Below are positions 34,089 through 42,893 of a DNA stretch of 64,000 bases, piece by piece. The position numbers and the translations under genes were made by a program. The notes under the pieces are model-generated. The model did not search any database, had not been told where the DNA came from, and worked only from the letters and a program-made list of their open reading frames with translations. Every line of letters begins with the position of its first letter. Position 1 is the stretch's first letter. The DNA comes from JBQTKD01 sp052389435 (lineage in GTDB: Bacteria > Actinomycetota > Actinomycetes > Sporichthyales > Sporichthyaceae), in the NCBI GenBank assembly GCA_052389435.1, contig JBQTIB010000014.1:105527-169526 (forward strand). The letters are read 5' to 3'.

Positions 34089-36508
34089 ACATTCACCCGT
34101 TCCGTCGTGTCCGGTCGATACCCTTCCATCGAAGATACCCCTCCGGGGTACTGAAGGGGACGACTTCGCCGGCGGAGGAATCTAGCCGGTCCGGTCCAGG
34201 CGCCGGGCAGGAGCGATCGCGGCAGGATCGTCGCCGCCGCGCGGCGTGGCCGCCGAGTCGCCGCGCGCAGCGCGAGCGCCACCTCCTCGACGGCGGTGCG
34301 CACCCGTGCGGCGGGCGGCGAGTGCACGTGCCGCGAGTAGCGAGTGCGCTCGAGCAGTTCGAGGAGTTCGGAGAGCCGGGCGGCGGTCCGTGCGTCCAGC
34401 CGGCAGCGAATCGTCAGATCTGCCGCGGTCTGCCGCGGCGTTCGGGCCGCCGGCCACTCCAGGCCCAGGTCGATGCAGGTGTCGCGCACCTCTCGCCACG
34501 CCGTCTCCGCAACCGCGGCGGTGGACGCCGCGGGCGCGGACGCGGCGCGCCAGCGGCGTCGGCGCAGCGCCAGGCGCAGGCCGCGGGGAACGGCGAGTGC
34601 CGCCAGGGCGAGAGCGCCGACGCCGGCGAACACCGGCCAGTTCGAAGCCGTCGCATCGGCCTCGGGCACGTCCGCGTCGCGCGGCGGCAGCGGTCTCCCC
34701 GAGCACGACGCGCCGGAATCGCAGGCGGCGTCCGGCGCGGCCTGCGGCTTCTGCGCCTGCGGACCCTCGCGGTCGGGACTCGCGCCGCTCGGCTCGGCCT
34801 CTTCCTTCGACGGTGCGGTTGCCTGGTCGGTCCCGTCGTCGGCAGGGTCCAGCCAGGCCGGTGCGCTCGGCGTCGACGACGCCGAGCCGGGCGTGGGCTC
34901 GAAGCGAGTCCAACCGACTCCCGGGAGGAAGAGTTCGGGCCAGGCGTGGGCGTCTCGGGTGCCGATCACCCGGCTCAGCCCGTCGTCGGCGAGACGGCCC
35001 GCGGTGAAACCGACGCTCACCCGTGCCGCTATCCCCAGATGGCGGGCCATGACCGCCATGGTCGAGGCGAACTGCTGGCAGTAGCCACGGCGGTCGTCGA
35101 GAAACTCCAGGATTGCGTCGGTGCCGGTTCCGCCGCCGGGCTCCAGGCTGTAGGCGAAGTTGGCGGGATCGCGAAACCACTGCTGCAGCGCCAGCGCCTT
35201 GGCGAGCACTCCGTCGGCCGCCGCCGTCGTGGAGTCCGCCAGGTCGCGAACCCGCTGCGGAAGGTCCGCGGGCAACTGCAGGTAGTCGGCCAACTCCGGA
35301 CCGGGCGGTTCGTCGCGGACGTCCCCGGGCGCAGGGTCGAGGTCGAGGCTGCGGACGCTGTAGGTCGTGCCGGCGATCTGGTCGGCACCCGAGCGGCTGA
35401 CGACGTTGGCGGTGCGGGGATCCACCCGCCACGAACCGGGAATGTCCAGGCGCGTGGCGGGAGAGGGCAGCGGCACGTAGTCCGAGCGCAGACCGCCCAA
35501 CACGTCGACCTCGGTAACGACCGCCGTACTCGACACCCCGGCTGCCCGGCCGCCGAGGTCGGGCAGCGCCGCGTCGAAGCGCTCGACGGTGCGCCGCGCT
35601 GCGGTCCACTGCACGCCGTCGAACGAGTCCAGGGTGACGGCGCGCAGGTACAGCTCCGCCGGTCGCGCCGACGAGGTCCGGACCACCATCAGGTCGCCTT
35701 CTCGAGGCAGGATCAGGTTGCGGCGCAGGTCCACCAGCGGATCGAGGGTGGAGATGGCCCGGCCCCCCTCGCCCGTGGACCCCCACGCTCCGACCGCTCC
35801 GGCGGACGGCTGCGGCGCGAGAGCGGGCACGGCGACGGCCAGAGCGATCGCCGCCGCGCCGACGCCGAGTCCGAGCCGGACTCGGTCCCCCCGGCCGCGG
35901 TCCGGGTCGGTTCCGGCGATCGCGGCGACGCCCCACCCGGCCAGGCGCCGTTCGCCGTCGGCGGACAGCAGCAGCAGGTAGCCGACGGCGGGCAGCACGA
36001 AGGACATCGGCGGCACGCCACCGGGAACCGCCGCCGCCGGCACCAGGTAGAGCGCCAACAGCGGAAGACCCGCCAGGCCCGTGAGGCGGTAGCTCGCGGC
36101 CAGCGCATCCACCAGGACACCGACGAGGGCCACTCCCGCCACCATCAGGACGACAACCGATTCCGAGGACGCCACTGGTGGCTTCGCCCCGCCGAACTCT
36201 CCGAAGGCGACGGCGAAGTGCTCGCGCAGGGCCGTCCACCCGCCCGCGTCGTCCGTCCGCCCGGCCAGGGCAGCCAGGTACAGCGCGAGGACCGCCACCT
36301 GCGCAGCCGGGATCGCGGGACGCGGGCAGCCCACCGCCCGACCCGCCGCGCCCACGGCAGCAACCGCCGCGAGGCCGAGCGCGCTGCGCCAGAACCACGT
36401 CGCGCCGTCGACCACCGCGAACAGCGGGAGGCTGGCAAGGGCCACGGCCCCGAGGCAGACGACGGTGAGACCGAGCGAGCCGCCGCACCGCCTCACCGCA
36501 GCTCCCAC
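34085..36508 (-). CDS. TgpA-like membrane transglutaminase (DUF3488 plus transglutaminase-like)
   Basis: A multi-pass protein of 807 residues. About six to seven helices lie in the first 230 residues (DUF3488), followed by an extracytoplasmic domain and a transglutaminase-like core with Cys in DRRGYCQQFASTMA, His in GTRDAHAWPELF and a nearby acidic segment. An acidic linker, one more helix (WPVFAGVGALALAALAV) and a cytoplasmic tail follow. Family members usually sit with MoxR and DUF58 genes, which are absent here. GTG 36508 and GTG 36496 are both possible starts. The last ~20 codons contain a CsoR-like operator. Confidence 0.88.
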   Translation of the reverse strand: MGAAVRRCGGSLGLTVVCLGAVALASLPLFAVVDGATWFWRSALGLAAVAAVGAAGRAVGCPRPAIPAAQVAVLALYLAALAGRTDDAGGWTALREHFAVAFGEFGGAKPPVASSESVVVLMVAGVALVGVLVDALAASYRLTGLAGLPLLALYLVPAAAVPGGVPPMSFVLPAVGYLLLLSADGERRLAGWGVAAIAGTDPDRGRGDRVRLGLGVGAAAIALAVAVPALAPQPSAGAVGAWGSTGEGGRAISTLDPLVDLRRNLILPREGDLMVVRTSSARPAELYLRAVTLDSFDGVQWTAARRTVERFDAALPDLGGRAAGVSSTAVVTEVDVLGGLRSDYVPLPSPATRLDIPGSWRVDPRTANVVSRSGADQIAGTTYSVRSLDLDPAPGDVRDEPPGPELADYLQLPADLPQRVRDLADSTTAAADGVLAKALALQQWFRDPANFAYSLEPGGGTGTDAILEFLDDRRGYCQQFASTMAVMARHLGIAARVSVGFTAGRLADDGLSRVIGTRDAHAWPELFLPGVGWTRFEPTPGSASSTPSAPAWLDPADDGTDQATAPSKEEAEPSGASPDREGPQAQKPQAAPDAACDSGASCSGRPLPPRDADVPEADATASNWPVFAGVGALALAALAVPRGLRLALRRRRWRAASAPAASTAAVAETAWREVRDTCIDLGLEWPAARTPRQTAADLTIRCRLDARTAARLSELLELLERTRYSRHVHSPPAARVRTAVEEVALALRAATRRPRRAAATILPRSLLPGAWTGPARFLRRRSRPLQYPGGVSSMEGYRPDTTERVNV
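34136..34150. promoter_or_regulatory. CsoR-type copper operator upstream of lnt
   Basis: TACCCCTCCGGGGTA, perfect 6-base arms around TCC, the same as the copper-locus operator pattern at 44436 and 44483. It lies inside the 3' end of the TgpA-like gene and 48 bases before the lnt start, so it would act on an internal promoter. Confidence 0.65.
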
Positions 36509-36823
36509 TCGACTCCATCCGACGCCGCCGCACCCCTACGACGTACAACGCCCGGCAACGGAGGAACGTGCCCCGGCAGCGGAGGGGCGGCGGCCCGGAA
36601 TCAAGCGCGGGGCCTGCGCCCATGGAGGCGCGACGAGACCGATCTGTCCCTAATCGACTGACGGGCGGATAGTGCCCGATTCGGGCGTTCGATCGTGCGT
36701 TGTTCGTCACCGCGCGTTCGAGGTGCGTACGACCGGCGGTGCGGGCATTCCCATGTACATTCGCCCGACCAAGATCGGAAGGGAGGACGGGACGCCCCGC
36801 TCGGCGGCGCGACCCCACACGCT
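36509..36823. other. Intergenic, divergent promoters presumed, no gene seen
   Basis: This lies between the TgpA-like gene and the secreted protein at 36824. GGAAGGGAGG at 36778-36787 looks like a ribosome site, but no plausible start follows it at proper spacing in the gene's frame. No named element was found. Confidence 0.4.
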
Positions 36824-37288
36824 GTGGCAGTCCTCCCGGTTCGGTTTTTCGTTGCCCGCACGGGCTTTCTGCTCGCAGCCGTCGTCGTCCTCGTCCTGTC
36901 GCTGGTGTGCCCGACGCACGCCCAGGCCGCGTCGGAATCTTCGTCGCACGACCGGACCGCGGTCGCCGCAGTGCAGCACGCCGACGACACCGAGCACGAT
37001 CGCGCCGCGGCGCAGGCCGCACATCGCACCGCCGCCGACTCCGGCGGCGACACCCCCGGTTGGAACGCGGTCGACGCCGGCCACGAGCACCCCTGCGGGG
37101 TGGGACCGTCGGTCGTGGGAACCGCGCAGGCGTCGGTGCCGCTGTCGGGCCATGCCGATCTCGCCTGTTCGGTCGCCGTCGGCGATCTCGAAGCGCCGTC
37201 GGCCGAACGTACGCCGGTTGCCGCCGTGCGCTCGCGACCGCACGCGACAGTTTCGATCCTGACGCGGGACTGCGTCTCGCGCCGGTGA
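36824..37288 (+). CDS. Small secreted His/Ala-rich protein ending DCVSRR
   Basis: Hydrophobic signal FLLAAVVVLVLSLVCPTHAQAAS, then a His/Asp/Ala-rich body (HADDTEHDRAAAQAAHR, DAGHEHPCGVG), ending SILTRDCVSRR. It is a paralogue of the protein at 31172 by layout and by its DC-x-x-RR end. GTG 36824 is my best start; it lacks a close ribosome site, and the frame is open upstream to 36695. Function unknown; metal binding is possible from His and Cys content. Confidence 0.58.
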   Translation: MAVLPVRFFVARTGFLLAAVVVLVLSLVCPTHAQAASESSSHDRTAVAAVQHADDTEHDRAAAQAAHRTAADSGGDTPGWNAVDAGHEHPCGVGPSVVGTAQASVPLSGHADLACSVAVGDLEAPSAERTPVAAVRSRPHATVSILTRDCVSRR

Positions 37289-37435
37289 CGGGTCCCGGCG
37301 CATCCATCTGAGTCCGACGCCGAGGCACTGTCCGCTTCGGGTTGTCGCGACCTTCGCGCGCAGGTCGACGACCGGTGCTCGGGGTGGATGTCTTCGGTCG
37401 TCCTGTCCCGTCGCGTTCAAAGGATCTCCGCACCC

Positions 37436-38608
37436 ATGAACCACCGCTCCAACCGCGTTGCCGCCACCTCCTCGAGCCCTCACCGCGCGAACGCGCCCCA
37501 CCCGCCGTCTCGGCTGGTCCTGTCCGGGGCGCAGGTCCCCTGCCACGATCCCGCCGCCCTGATCGGCAACACGCCGGTGCTGTGGATCGACGAGCCCTTC
37601 ACCGACGACGGGCGAGGGTTTTGGGCCAAGCTCGAGGGTCAGAATCTCGGCGGCATCAAGGACCGGCCCGCGATGCACATGGTCGAACGGGCCCGCGCCC
37701 GCGGCGACCTGCGGCCGGGCGCGGCGATCGTCGAGTCGACCAGCGGCACCCTCGGGCTCGGCCTGGCTCTCGCGGGGATCGTGCACGGGCACCCGGTGAC
37801 CCTGGTCACCGACCCAGGCATGGAGCCGATGATGGTTCAGATGCTGCGCGCCTACGGTGCACGGGTGGACGTCGTCGCCGAGCCCGACCCCGTGGGCGGG
37901 TGGCAGGAGGCGCGCCGGCGTCGCGTCCGGGAACACCTCGCCGCGACCGCGGGGGCCTGGTGCCCGGACCAGTACCACAACCCCGACAACGTCGAGGCCT
38001 ACGCGCCGTTGGCGCAGGAGTTGCTCGCCCAGCTCGGCCGGATCGACGTGCTGGTCGCGAGCGTCGGCACCGGTGGCCATTCGGCGGGAATCAGTCGCGA
38101 GCTGCGCCGCCACCACCCCGCGATGCGCCTGGTGGGGGTGGACACGACCGGCTCGACGATTTTCGGTCAACCGGCGGGACCTCGACTGATGCGTGGCCTG
38201 GGCAGCAGCATCTACCCCGGCAACGTGGACTACGCCGCCTTCGACGAGGTGCACTGGGTCAGCGCACCCGAGGCGGTGTGGACCTGTCGCCTGCTGAGTG
38301 CGCACCACTACGCAGCGGGCGGCTGGAGCGTCGGGGCCGTCGGTCTCGTCGCGGGATGGCTGGCCCGAACGCTGCCCTCGGCGACGCGAATTGTCGCGGT
38401 GTTCCCCGACGGGCCGCACCGCTACTTCGACACCGTGTACAGCGACACGTTCTGTCGCGAGCACGGGCTGCTGGACGGTCCGCCTGCCGACGATCCGCAG
38501 GACGTCGAACACCCCGCCGATCGCATCGTCGATCGCTGGACCCGCTGCCTCACGGTCGTCGATCCGGTTCTCGACCCGGCGCTGAGCCACCTGGGTGCCG
38601 GCCGATGA
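37436..38608 (+). CDS. PLP-dependent cysteine synthase-family enzyme
   Basis: A fold-type II PLP enzyme. It has the OAS-sulfhydrylase-like start DPAALIGNTPVLW, PLP Lys in LGGIKDRPA, and the phosphate/substrate loops STSGTLGLGLALAG and SVGTGGHSAG. It is longer and more divergent at the C-terminus than CysK/CysM, so another beta-replacement reaction (as for SbnA) is possible. ATG 37436 has AAGGA about a dozen bases upstream. The stop overlaps the MFS gene by four bases, which suggests synthesis and export of one product. Confidence 0.82.
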   Translation: MNHRSNRVAATSSSPHRANAPHPPSRLVLSGAQVPCHDPAALIGNTPVLWIDEPFTDDGRGFWAKLEGQNLGGIKDRPAMHMVERARARGDLRPGAAIVESTSGTLGLGLALAGIVHGHPVTLVTDPGMEPMMVQMLRAYGARVDVVAEPDPVGGWQEARRRRVREHLAATAGAWCPDQYHNPDNVEAYAPLAQELLAQLGRIDVLVASVGTGGHSAGISRELRRHHPAMRLVGVDTTGSTIFGQPAGPRLMRGLGSSIYPGNVDYAAFDEVHWVSAPEAVWTCRLLSAHHYAAGGWSVGAVGLVAGWLARTLPSATRIVAVFPDGPHRYFDTVYSDTFCREHGLLDGPPADDPQDVEHPADRIVDRWTRCLTVVDPVLDPALSHLGAGR

Positions 38609-39960
38609 AGGAGACCTGGATCCAGTTCCGGGCACTGCCCGGCGCCACCCGCCTGCTGGCGGTCAACCAGTTCGGCATCAACCTCGGCTTCTACATGCTG
38701 ATGCCCTATCTGGCCAACCACCTGTCCAGCGGGCTGGGCATGGCGGCGTGGACGGTGGGGCTGGTCCTGGGCGTGCGCACGTTGAGCCAGCAGGGCCTGT
38801 TCCTGATCGGCGGGACACTGGCCGATCGGTTCGGCTACAAGCCGATGATCGTTGCCGGCTGTGTGCTGCGCACCGGCGGATTCGCCATGCTCGGCCTCGT
38901 TGCGGACCTGCCCGCGCTGCTGATCGCCTCGGCCGCCAGCGGGCTGGCCGGAGCCCTCTTCAATCCTGCGGTGCGGGCCTACGTCGCCGCCGATTCCGGG
39001 GAGCGCCGCGTCGAGGCCTTCGCCGTGTTCAACGTCTTCTACCAGGCCGGCATCCTGGTCGGCCCCCTCATGGGTCTTGCGCTTCTGACGTTGGATTTCC
39101 GCGCGGTCTGCCTCACCGCCGCCGGCGTTTTCGCGCTTCTCACGGTGCTGCAGTGGCGGGCGCTGCCCGCTCGAGCAGTCCAGCGGGAACCCGACCGCGC
39201 AGCCGGACTGGCGGGCGTCTTCGCCGATTGGCGCCACATCGTCGCCAATCGCGCCTTCCTGTGGTTCTCCCTGGCGATGATCACTTCCTACGTGCTGTCC
39301 CAACAGATCTATCTGGCTCTGCCCCTGCACGCGGCGCACGTGCTCGGCGTCGGCGGCGACACCGGTTCGACGGTCCTGTTCGCCCTGTCGGCCGTCGTCG
39401 CGATCCTGGGCCAGATCCGCGTGACCGCCTGGGCCCGCGCCCGCTACAGCGCGGGCCGGTCGGTGGCTCTCGGCGTGGGCCTGATGGGAGTGGCCTTCCT
39501 GCCACTGCTGGTCGCCGCCCCGTGGGCGCCCTCCGGCGACGGCAGCCTGACCCCGGCCGAGGCGGCGCTCGCACTGGCGCCGGCGATGCTCGCCACCGCT
39601 CTGCTGACCCTGGGCACCGTGTTGGCCTACCCCTTCGAGATGGACACCATTGTCACGCTGTCCGGGAATCGACTGGTGGCGACGCACTACGGCTTCTACA
39701 ACACGGTGGCCGGCATCGGGATCACGGTCGGCAACCTCGCCACCGGCCTGGTGTGGGACGCCGGACAGTCTCGCGGGTGGCCCTGGCTCGTCTGGGCGGT
39801 GCTGGCCGTGTCCGGCGCCGCCGGGGCGGCGGCCCTGGCGCTGCTGCTGCGCACCGGCCACCTCGCCGAAACCCCCCGTGCCCAGCACTCCGCGACGACC
39901 GCGACCCCCGCACCCGGTAGGCGACCGGACGCGCGGCGCCGAGCCGGCGATCTTAAATGA
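38605..39960 (+). CDS. MFS transporter
   Basis: A 12-helix major facilitator, likely an exporter. It opens LLAVNQFGINLGFYMLMPYLA and has the loop 2-3 motif GGTLADRFGYKPM typical of drug/metabolite:proton antiporters, with FYNTVAGIGITVGNLATGLVWD in the second half. It is coupled to the PLP enzyme (ATGA), so it may carry that enzyme's product. The substrate cannot be read from sequence. A TGACG-TAG-CGTCA dyad overlaps its stop codon. Confidence 0.88.
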   Translation: MKETWIQFRALPGATRLLAVNQFGINLGFYMLMPYLANHLSSGLGMAAWTVGLVLGVRTLSQQGLFLIGGTLADRFGYKPMIVAGCVLRTGGFAMLGLVADLPALLIASAASGLAGALFNPAVRAYVAADSGERRVEAFAVFNVFYQAGILVGPLMGLALLTLDFRAVCLTAAGVFALLTVLQWRALPARAVQREPDRAAGLAGVFADWRHIVANRAFLWFSLAMITSYVLSQQIYLALPLHAAHVLGVGGDTGSTVLFALSAVVAILGQIRVTAWARARYSAGRSVALGVGLMGVAFLPLLVAAPWAPSGDGSLTPAEAALALAPAMLATALLTLGTVLAYPFEMDTIVTLSGNRLVATHYGFYNTVAGIGITVGNLATGLVWDAGQSRGWPWLVWAVLAVSGAAGAAALALLLRTGHLAETPRAQHSATTATPAPGRRPDARRRAGDLK

Positions 39961-40155
39961 CGTAGCGTCACTTTGGATCGTGTGGTGGTAGCGCTGCGCG
40001 GCAACAGAACCGACCCGCCCGATGGAACAGCTTCGCGACCTCGTCCGGATCGGCGCCTCGCGACGGCGGCTCCTGCACAGCGGCCTCCACCCCGTACCTC
40101 CGCGCTCTTCTTACAGCGCGGTGAACGAGCAGCGGAGGCCGCCACCGGTCCGATG

Positions 40156-41031
40156 TCAGTGGCTGTGGTCGTGGCCGTCGTCGCTCTTCTTGACGGGAGC
40201 CGGTGCCGGTGCTGGGGGCGCCGGTGCGACCTGCGGACTGCCGGCGCATTCGGCGAGTGCCGCCCGCAGCTGCTTCCTGCTCGCGCGGTCCGCCTTGGCG
40301 ATCGCCTTCGCCTTGCCCTTCGCGGCGACGACGGCCTTCGCGAACGCGGCATCGTTTTCGATCCTCGCCTCGCGCTTGCAGAGGGCGAGCGGACTCAGGG
40401 CCGGAGCGGCGACGGATCCACCGCCGGAGACGGACGTGACCACGGCCGACGTGTGCCCCGAATGCCCCTCTTCGCCCACGGAGTGGGCGTGCCCGGACAC
40501 TCCGGTCAGCGCGATCAGCGACAGTGCGGAAACCGCGGTGGCCCCGGTGGCGGTCGTCAGAGCGGGTCGCAGCTGGGCGAGGCGGTGCAGCGGATGCCAG
40601 TGGCGGGCGATGGCGAGCGCGGTGAGCACGACCGTCAGCCCCAGGACGGTCGCAACGATGTCCGCGCGGGCCGCGGGCTCGGCCACGCCCTTGTGCGGGC
40701 CGAACGGCATGCCCGTGGTTCGGCTGACGAGCCAGGTCGCCAACGCGCCGACGTTGAGCAGCGCCAGCCCCAGCATGATCGGTGTGCGAACGGGACGGGC
40801 GGCGAGGTACACGGCGCTGCCGATCTGCGCCAGGCCGAGGCCGAGGAAGAATACGACGCTGAGCCACCAGCTGGTGTGCTCGGGCGCAATGGCCAGGTGG
40901 ATGGCGCCCGCGCCGAGCGAGGCGAACACCGCCAGCGCGAGCAGCGGGTCCTGGCGCAGGGCGAGCAGGCGCGTGCGGAGCGCACCCTGCGGTCGATCGT
41001 CGGTGCGGTCGGGCGAAACGGATCGGGACAT
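40156..41031 (-). CDS. Four-helix membrane protein with His-rich ends
   Basis: No family recognised. It has four to five hydrophobic segments (LALAVFASLGAGAIHLAIAP, WLSVVFFLGLGLAQIGSAVYL, IMLGLALLNVGALATWLV, IVATVLGLTVVLTALAIA) and an external loop GHAHSVGEEGHSGH. A Lys/Ala-rich segment then leads to a tail ending KKSDDGHDHSH. The His clusters suggest metal binding. ATG 41031 is preceded by GGAGG at nine bases. It lies in the minus-strand run with the DUF6153-like and rhomboid genes. Confidence 0.7.
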   Translation of the reverse strand: MSRSVSPDRTDDRPQGALRTRLLALRQDPLLALAVFASLGAGAIHLAIAPEHTSWWLSVVFFLGLGLAQIGSAVYLAARPVRTPIMLGLALLNVGALATWLVSRTTGMPFGPHKGVAEPAARADIVATVLGLTVVLTALAIARHWHPLHRLAQLRPALTTATGATAVSALSLIALTGVSGHAHSVGEEGHSGHTSAVVTSVSGGGSVAAPALSPLALCKREARIENDAAFAKAVVAAKGKAKAIAKADRASRKQLRAALAECAGSPQVAPAPPAPAPAPVKKSDDGHDHSH

Positions 41032-41101
41032 ACGAAACAACCTCCGGGAAAGCGCAGAAAAGGACGCGTCGGCCCGTGCGTAGGCACGGCGTGGCGGCCT
41101 C

Positions 41102-41542
41102 CTAGACGCGCAGCAGTCCCGGCGATCGATGGTGTGGCGAGGGTCCCGCGACGTCTACCGAGGGGGCCTGTGCCGGAGCGGGTGCGGAAGGCTCGGGCTG
41201 CCAGGCGGCCGTTCCGCACGCCCCGACGGGAGCGACCGAAGCGGCAGGCGCCCACGGCGTGGAGCCGCAATCGGCGTGCGAATGCTGCTCCCCGAGCGCC
41301 GCGGGATCGTGCCCGTCCGCCTCGGCGGGCGCATGCCCCTCGGACCCGGTAGTCGGCCAGGCCGAACTCTGAGCCGGCGAGGCGGACTCGTGAACCGCCG
41401 GAGCGTCGCCGAGCGAGGGCCCGAGAATGTGGAGCAACAGCCCCGCGATCACGGCACAGACGGCAAGCACCATCGCCCTGGGTCGGCCGCCGCAGGCGGC
41501 CGACACCGGGTCCGCCTGGGGATGCCGGGTGTGCACGATCAC
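41102..41542 (-). CDS. Small secreted/membrane protein, DUF6153-like, ending PGLLRV
   Basis: One helix (MVLAVCAVIAGLLLHILG) is followed by a His/Ala/Pro/Ser-rich body (GHAPAEADGHDPAALGEQHSH) with two Cys, ending HHRSPGLLRV. Its layout matches the proteins at 24229 and 25500. GTG 41542 directly abuts the rhomboid stop (TGA-GTG), so it is translationally coupled to it. Function unknown. Confidence 0.68.
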   Translation of the reverse strand: MIVHTRHPQADPVSAACGGRPRAMVLAVCAVIAGLLLHILGPSLGDAPAVHESASPAQSSAWPTTGSEGHAPAEADGHDPAALGEQHSHADCGSTPWAPAASVAPVGACGTAAWQPEPSAPAPAQAPSVDVAGPSPHHRSPGLLRV

Positions 41543-42334
41543 TCAATCTAACGGCGCGGGCCGCGGTCTTGAAGAGATAAGGACGGGTTTCACCCGTCCG
41601 GGCGTGTCCGCGTCGGGCCGGGTCTCGGGCGTGCGTCCCCCGCGGGCCAACGGGGGAGGGGTGGGTCCACGACCCGTCCAGGCCATCGCCAGGATCAGGC
41701 CCGCCGCGAAACCGACGGCGTGGGCGACGTAGGCGACGTTCGCGCTGGGCGAACCGATCAGCCAGCTCGGCAGGGGAAGCGGAACGAGGAAGGGCACGGC
41801 GAACAGCGGGGTGAGCCAGTCCCCGGGCCGGAGCCACAGGTAGGCGCCGAGCACGCCGGCGATCGCCCCCGACGCTCCGATCAGTGGTCCCGTCTCGCCC
41901 GGCATGGCGAAGGCGAAGCCGTACGCGGCGGTGTACCCGCAGACCAGGTAGAACGCGGCGAACACACCCCGTCCCACTCTTCGCTCGACCGTAGCGCCGA
42001 GGGCGAGCAGCACCATCATGTTGCCGAGCAGGTGCAGCGCGTTCGCGTGGACGAAGTTGGAGGTCAGCGCCGAGACGAACGGTCGCTTGTGGAAGCCGGG
42101 CGTCGGACAGGACACCACGCGACCGTCGACCACCGCCGCGGGGGCGATGTGCATCGGCTGGTTGCGCGTCAGTTCGACCGGCACCGCGCCGTAGCGTTGC
42201 GCGAAGACGGCCTGGGCGCACTCGGTGGGGGCTCCCGCGGGCAGCGTCTGCGCCGACGCGCTGGGCCCGAAAAGGTAGACCAGCACGTTCAGCGCGATCA
42301 GCGCGAGCGTGACGAGCGGGATGCGGCGCGTCAT
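41543..42334 (-). CDS. Rhomboid-family intramembrane serine protease
   Basis: Six-helix rhomboid core: Asn/His pair in NALHLLGNMMVLLALGATVE, catalytic Ser in IGASGAIAGVLGAYLWL, and catalytic His in VAHAVGFAAGLILA. A loop of about 80 residues with two Cys follows the first helix. ATG 42334 was chosen because the frame becomes rhomboid-like there (MTRRIPLVTLALIALNVLVYL). The substrate is unknown; the next gene is a small membrane protein read in tandem. Confidence 0.9.
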   Translation of the reverse strand: MTRRIPLVTLALIALNVLVYLFGPSASAQTLPAGAPTECAQAVFAQRYGAVPVELTRNQPMHIAPAAVVDGRVVSCPTPGFHKRPFVSALTSNFVHANALHLLGNMMVLLALGATVERRVGRGVFAAFYLVCGYTAAYGFAFAMPGETGPLIGASGAIAGVLGAYLWLRPGDWLTPLFAVPFLVPLPLPSWLIGSPSANVAYVAHAVGFAAGLILAMAWTGRGPTPPPLARGGRTPETRPDADTPGRVKPVLISSRPRPAPLD

Positions 42335-42410
42335 GCCACGACGATGACGTACACGAGAGTCTGGCGTTCGGCGAATCGTCGCACGCACAGCGCTCGAACA
42401 GGTGCGCGCT

Positions 42411-42893
42411 TCAGTGGCCCAGTCCGGCGTGGTCGCCCATGTCGCCGGGGAGGTCGGCCGGGGCGGCGTACGCGGCGTCGAGGGCGGCCTGTAGCGAGGT
42501 GCGGTAGGCCTTGGAGGTCTGCGTGGCGCCGGAGACCGTGTCGACGTCGGCCGTCTGCTCGAGGAAGCTTTGGTCGACCAGTTGCGGGATCGCGGCCTCG
42601 TTGATCGCCTTGCTGGCGAGGCTGTCGCGTGGATAGGTCGGAACCTCGATCGCCAAGATGTCGTCCGAGTAGAACAGCAGTACCTGGACGGGGCCGTACT
42701 CGCTGGACACGACGGGCCCCTGCACCCGCAGTTCGCCGCCGATGCCGCGAGTGAGTGCGATCTCGGCGGAGGCCGGCACGGTGGCGGGTCGCCCCACTGT
42801 GCTGGTGGGGTAGAGCAGCAGCCACGCCAGCGCCCCGGCGGTCGCGGCGGCGGTGGCGGCGTTGCGGGCGGCGGCCCGGCGCGGCGCGCTCAC
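42411..42893 (-). CDS. FMN-binding domain protein
   Basis: A signal-anchor helix (AATAAATAGALAWLLLYP) and one extracytoplasmic FMN_bind domain. Its DTVSGATQTS carries the Ser-Gly-Ala-Thr motif at which ApbE attaches FMN covalently. The GTG start overlaps the stop of the reductase-like gene (GTGA). Together the pair resembles short flavin-based electron relays across the membrane. No ApbE gene is in the window, so flavinylation would need one elsewhere. Confidence 0.85.
   Translation of the reverse strand: MSAPRRAAARNAATAAATAGALAWLLLYPTSTVGRPATVPASAEIALTRGIGGELRVQGPVVSSEYGPVQVLLFYSDDILAIEVPTYPRDSLASKAINEAAIPQLVDQSFLEQTADVDTVSGATQTSKAYRTSLQAALDAAYAAPADLPGDMGDHAGLGH

Noticed and set aside
34182..37433. 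A 1083-codon minus-strand frame
   Set aside because: Shadow of the TgpA-like gene in another frame; Arg-rich with no recognisable domain.
39961..40155. Possible remnant gene between the MFS transporter and the His-rich membrane protein
   Set aside because: Short frames only, with no family match on either strand.
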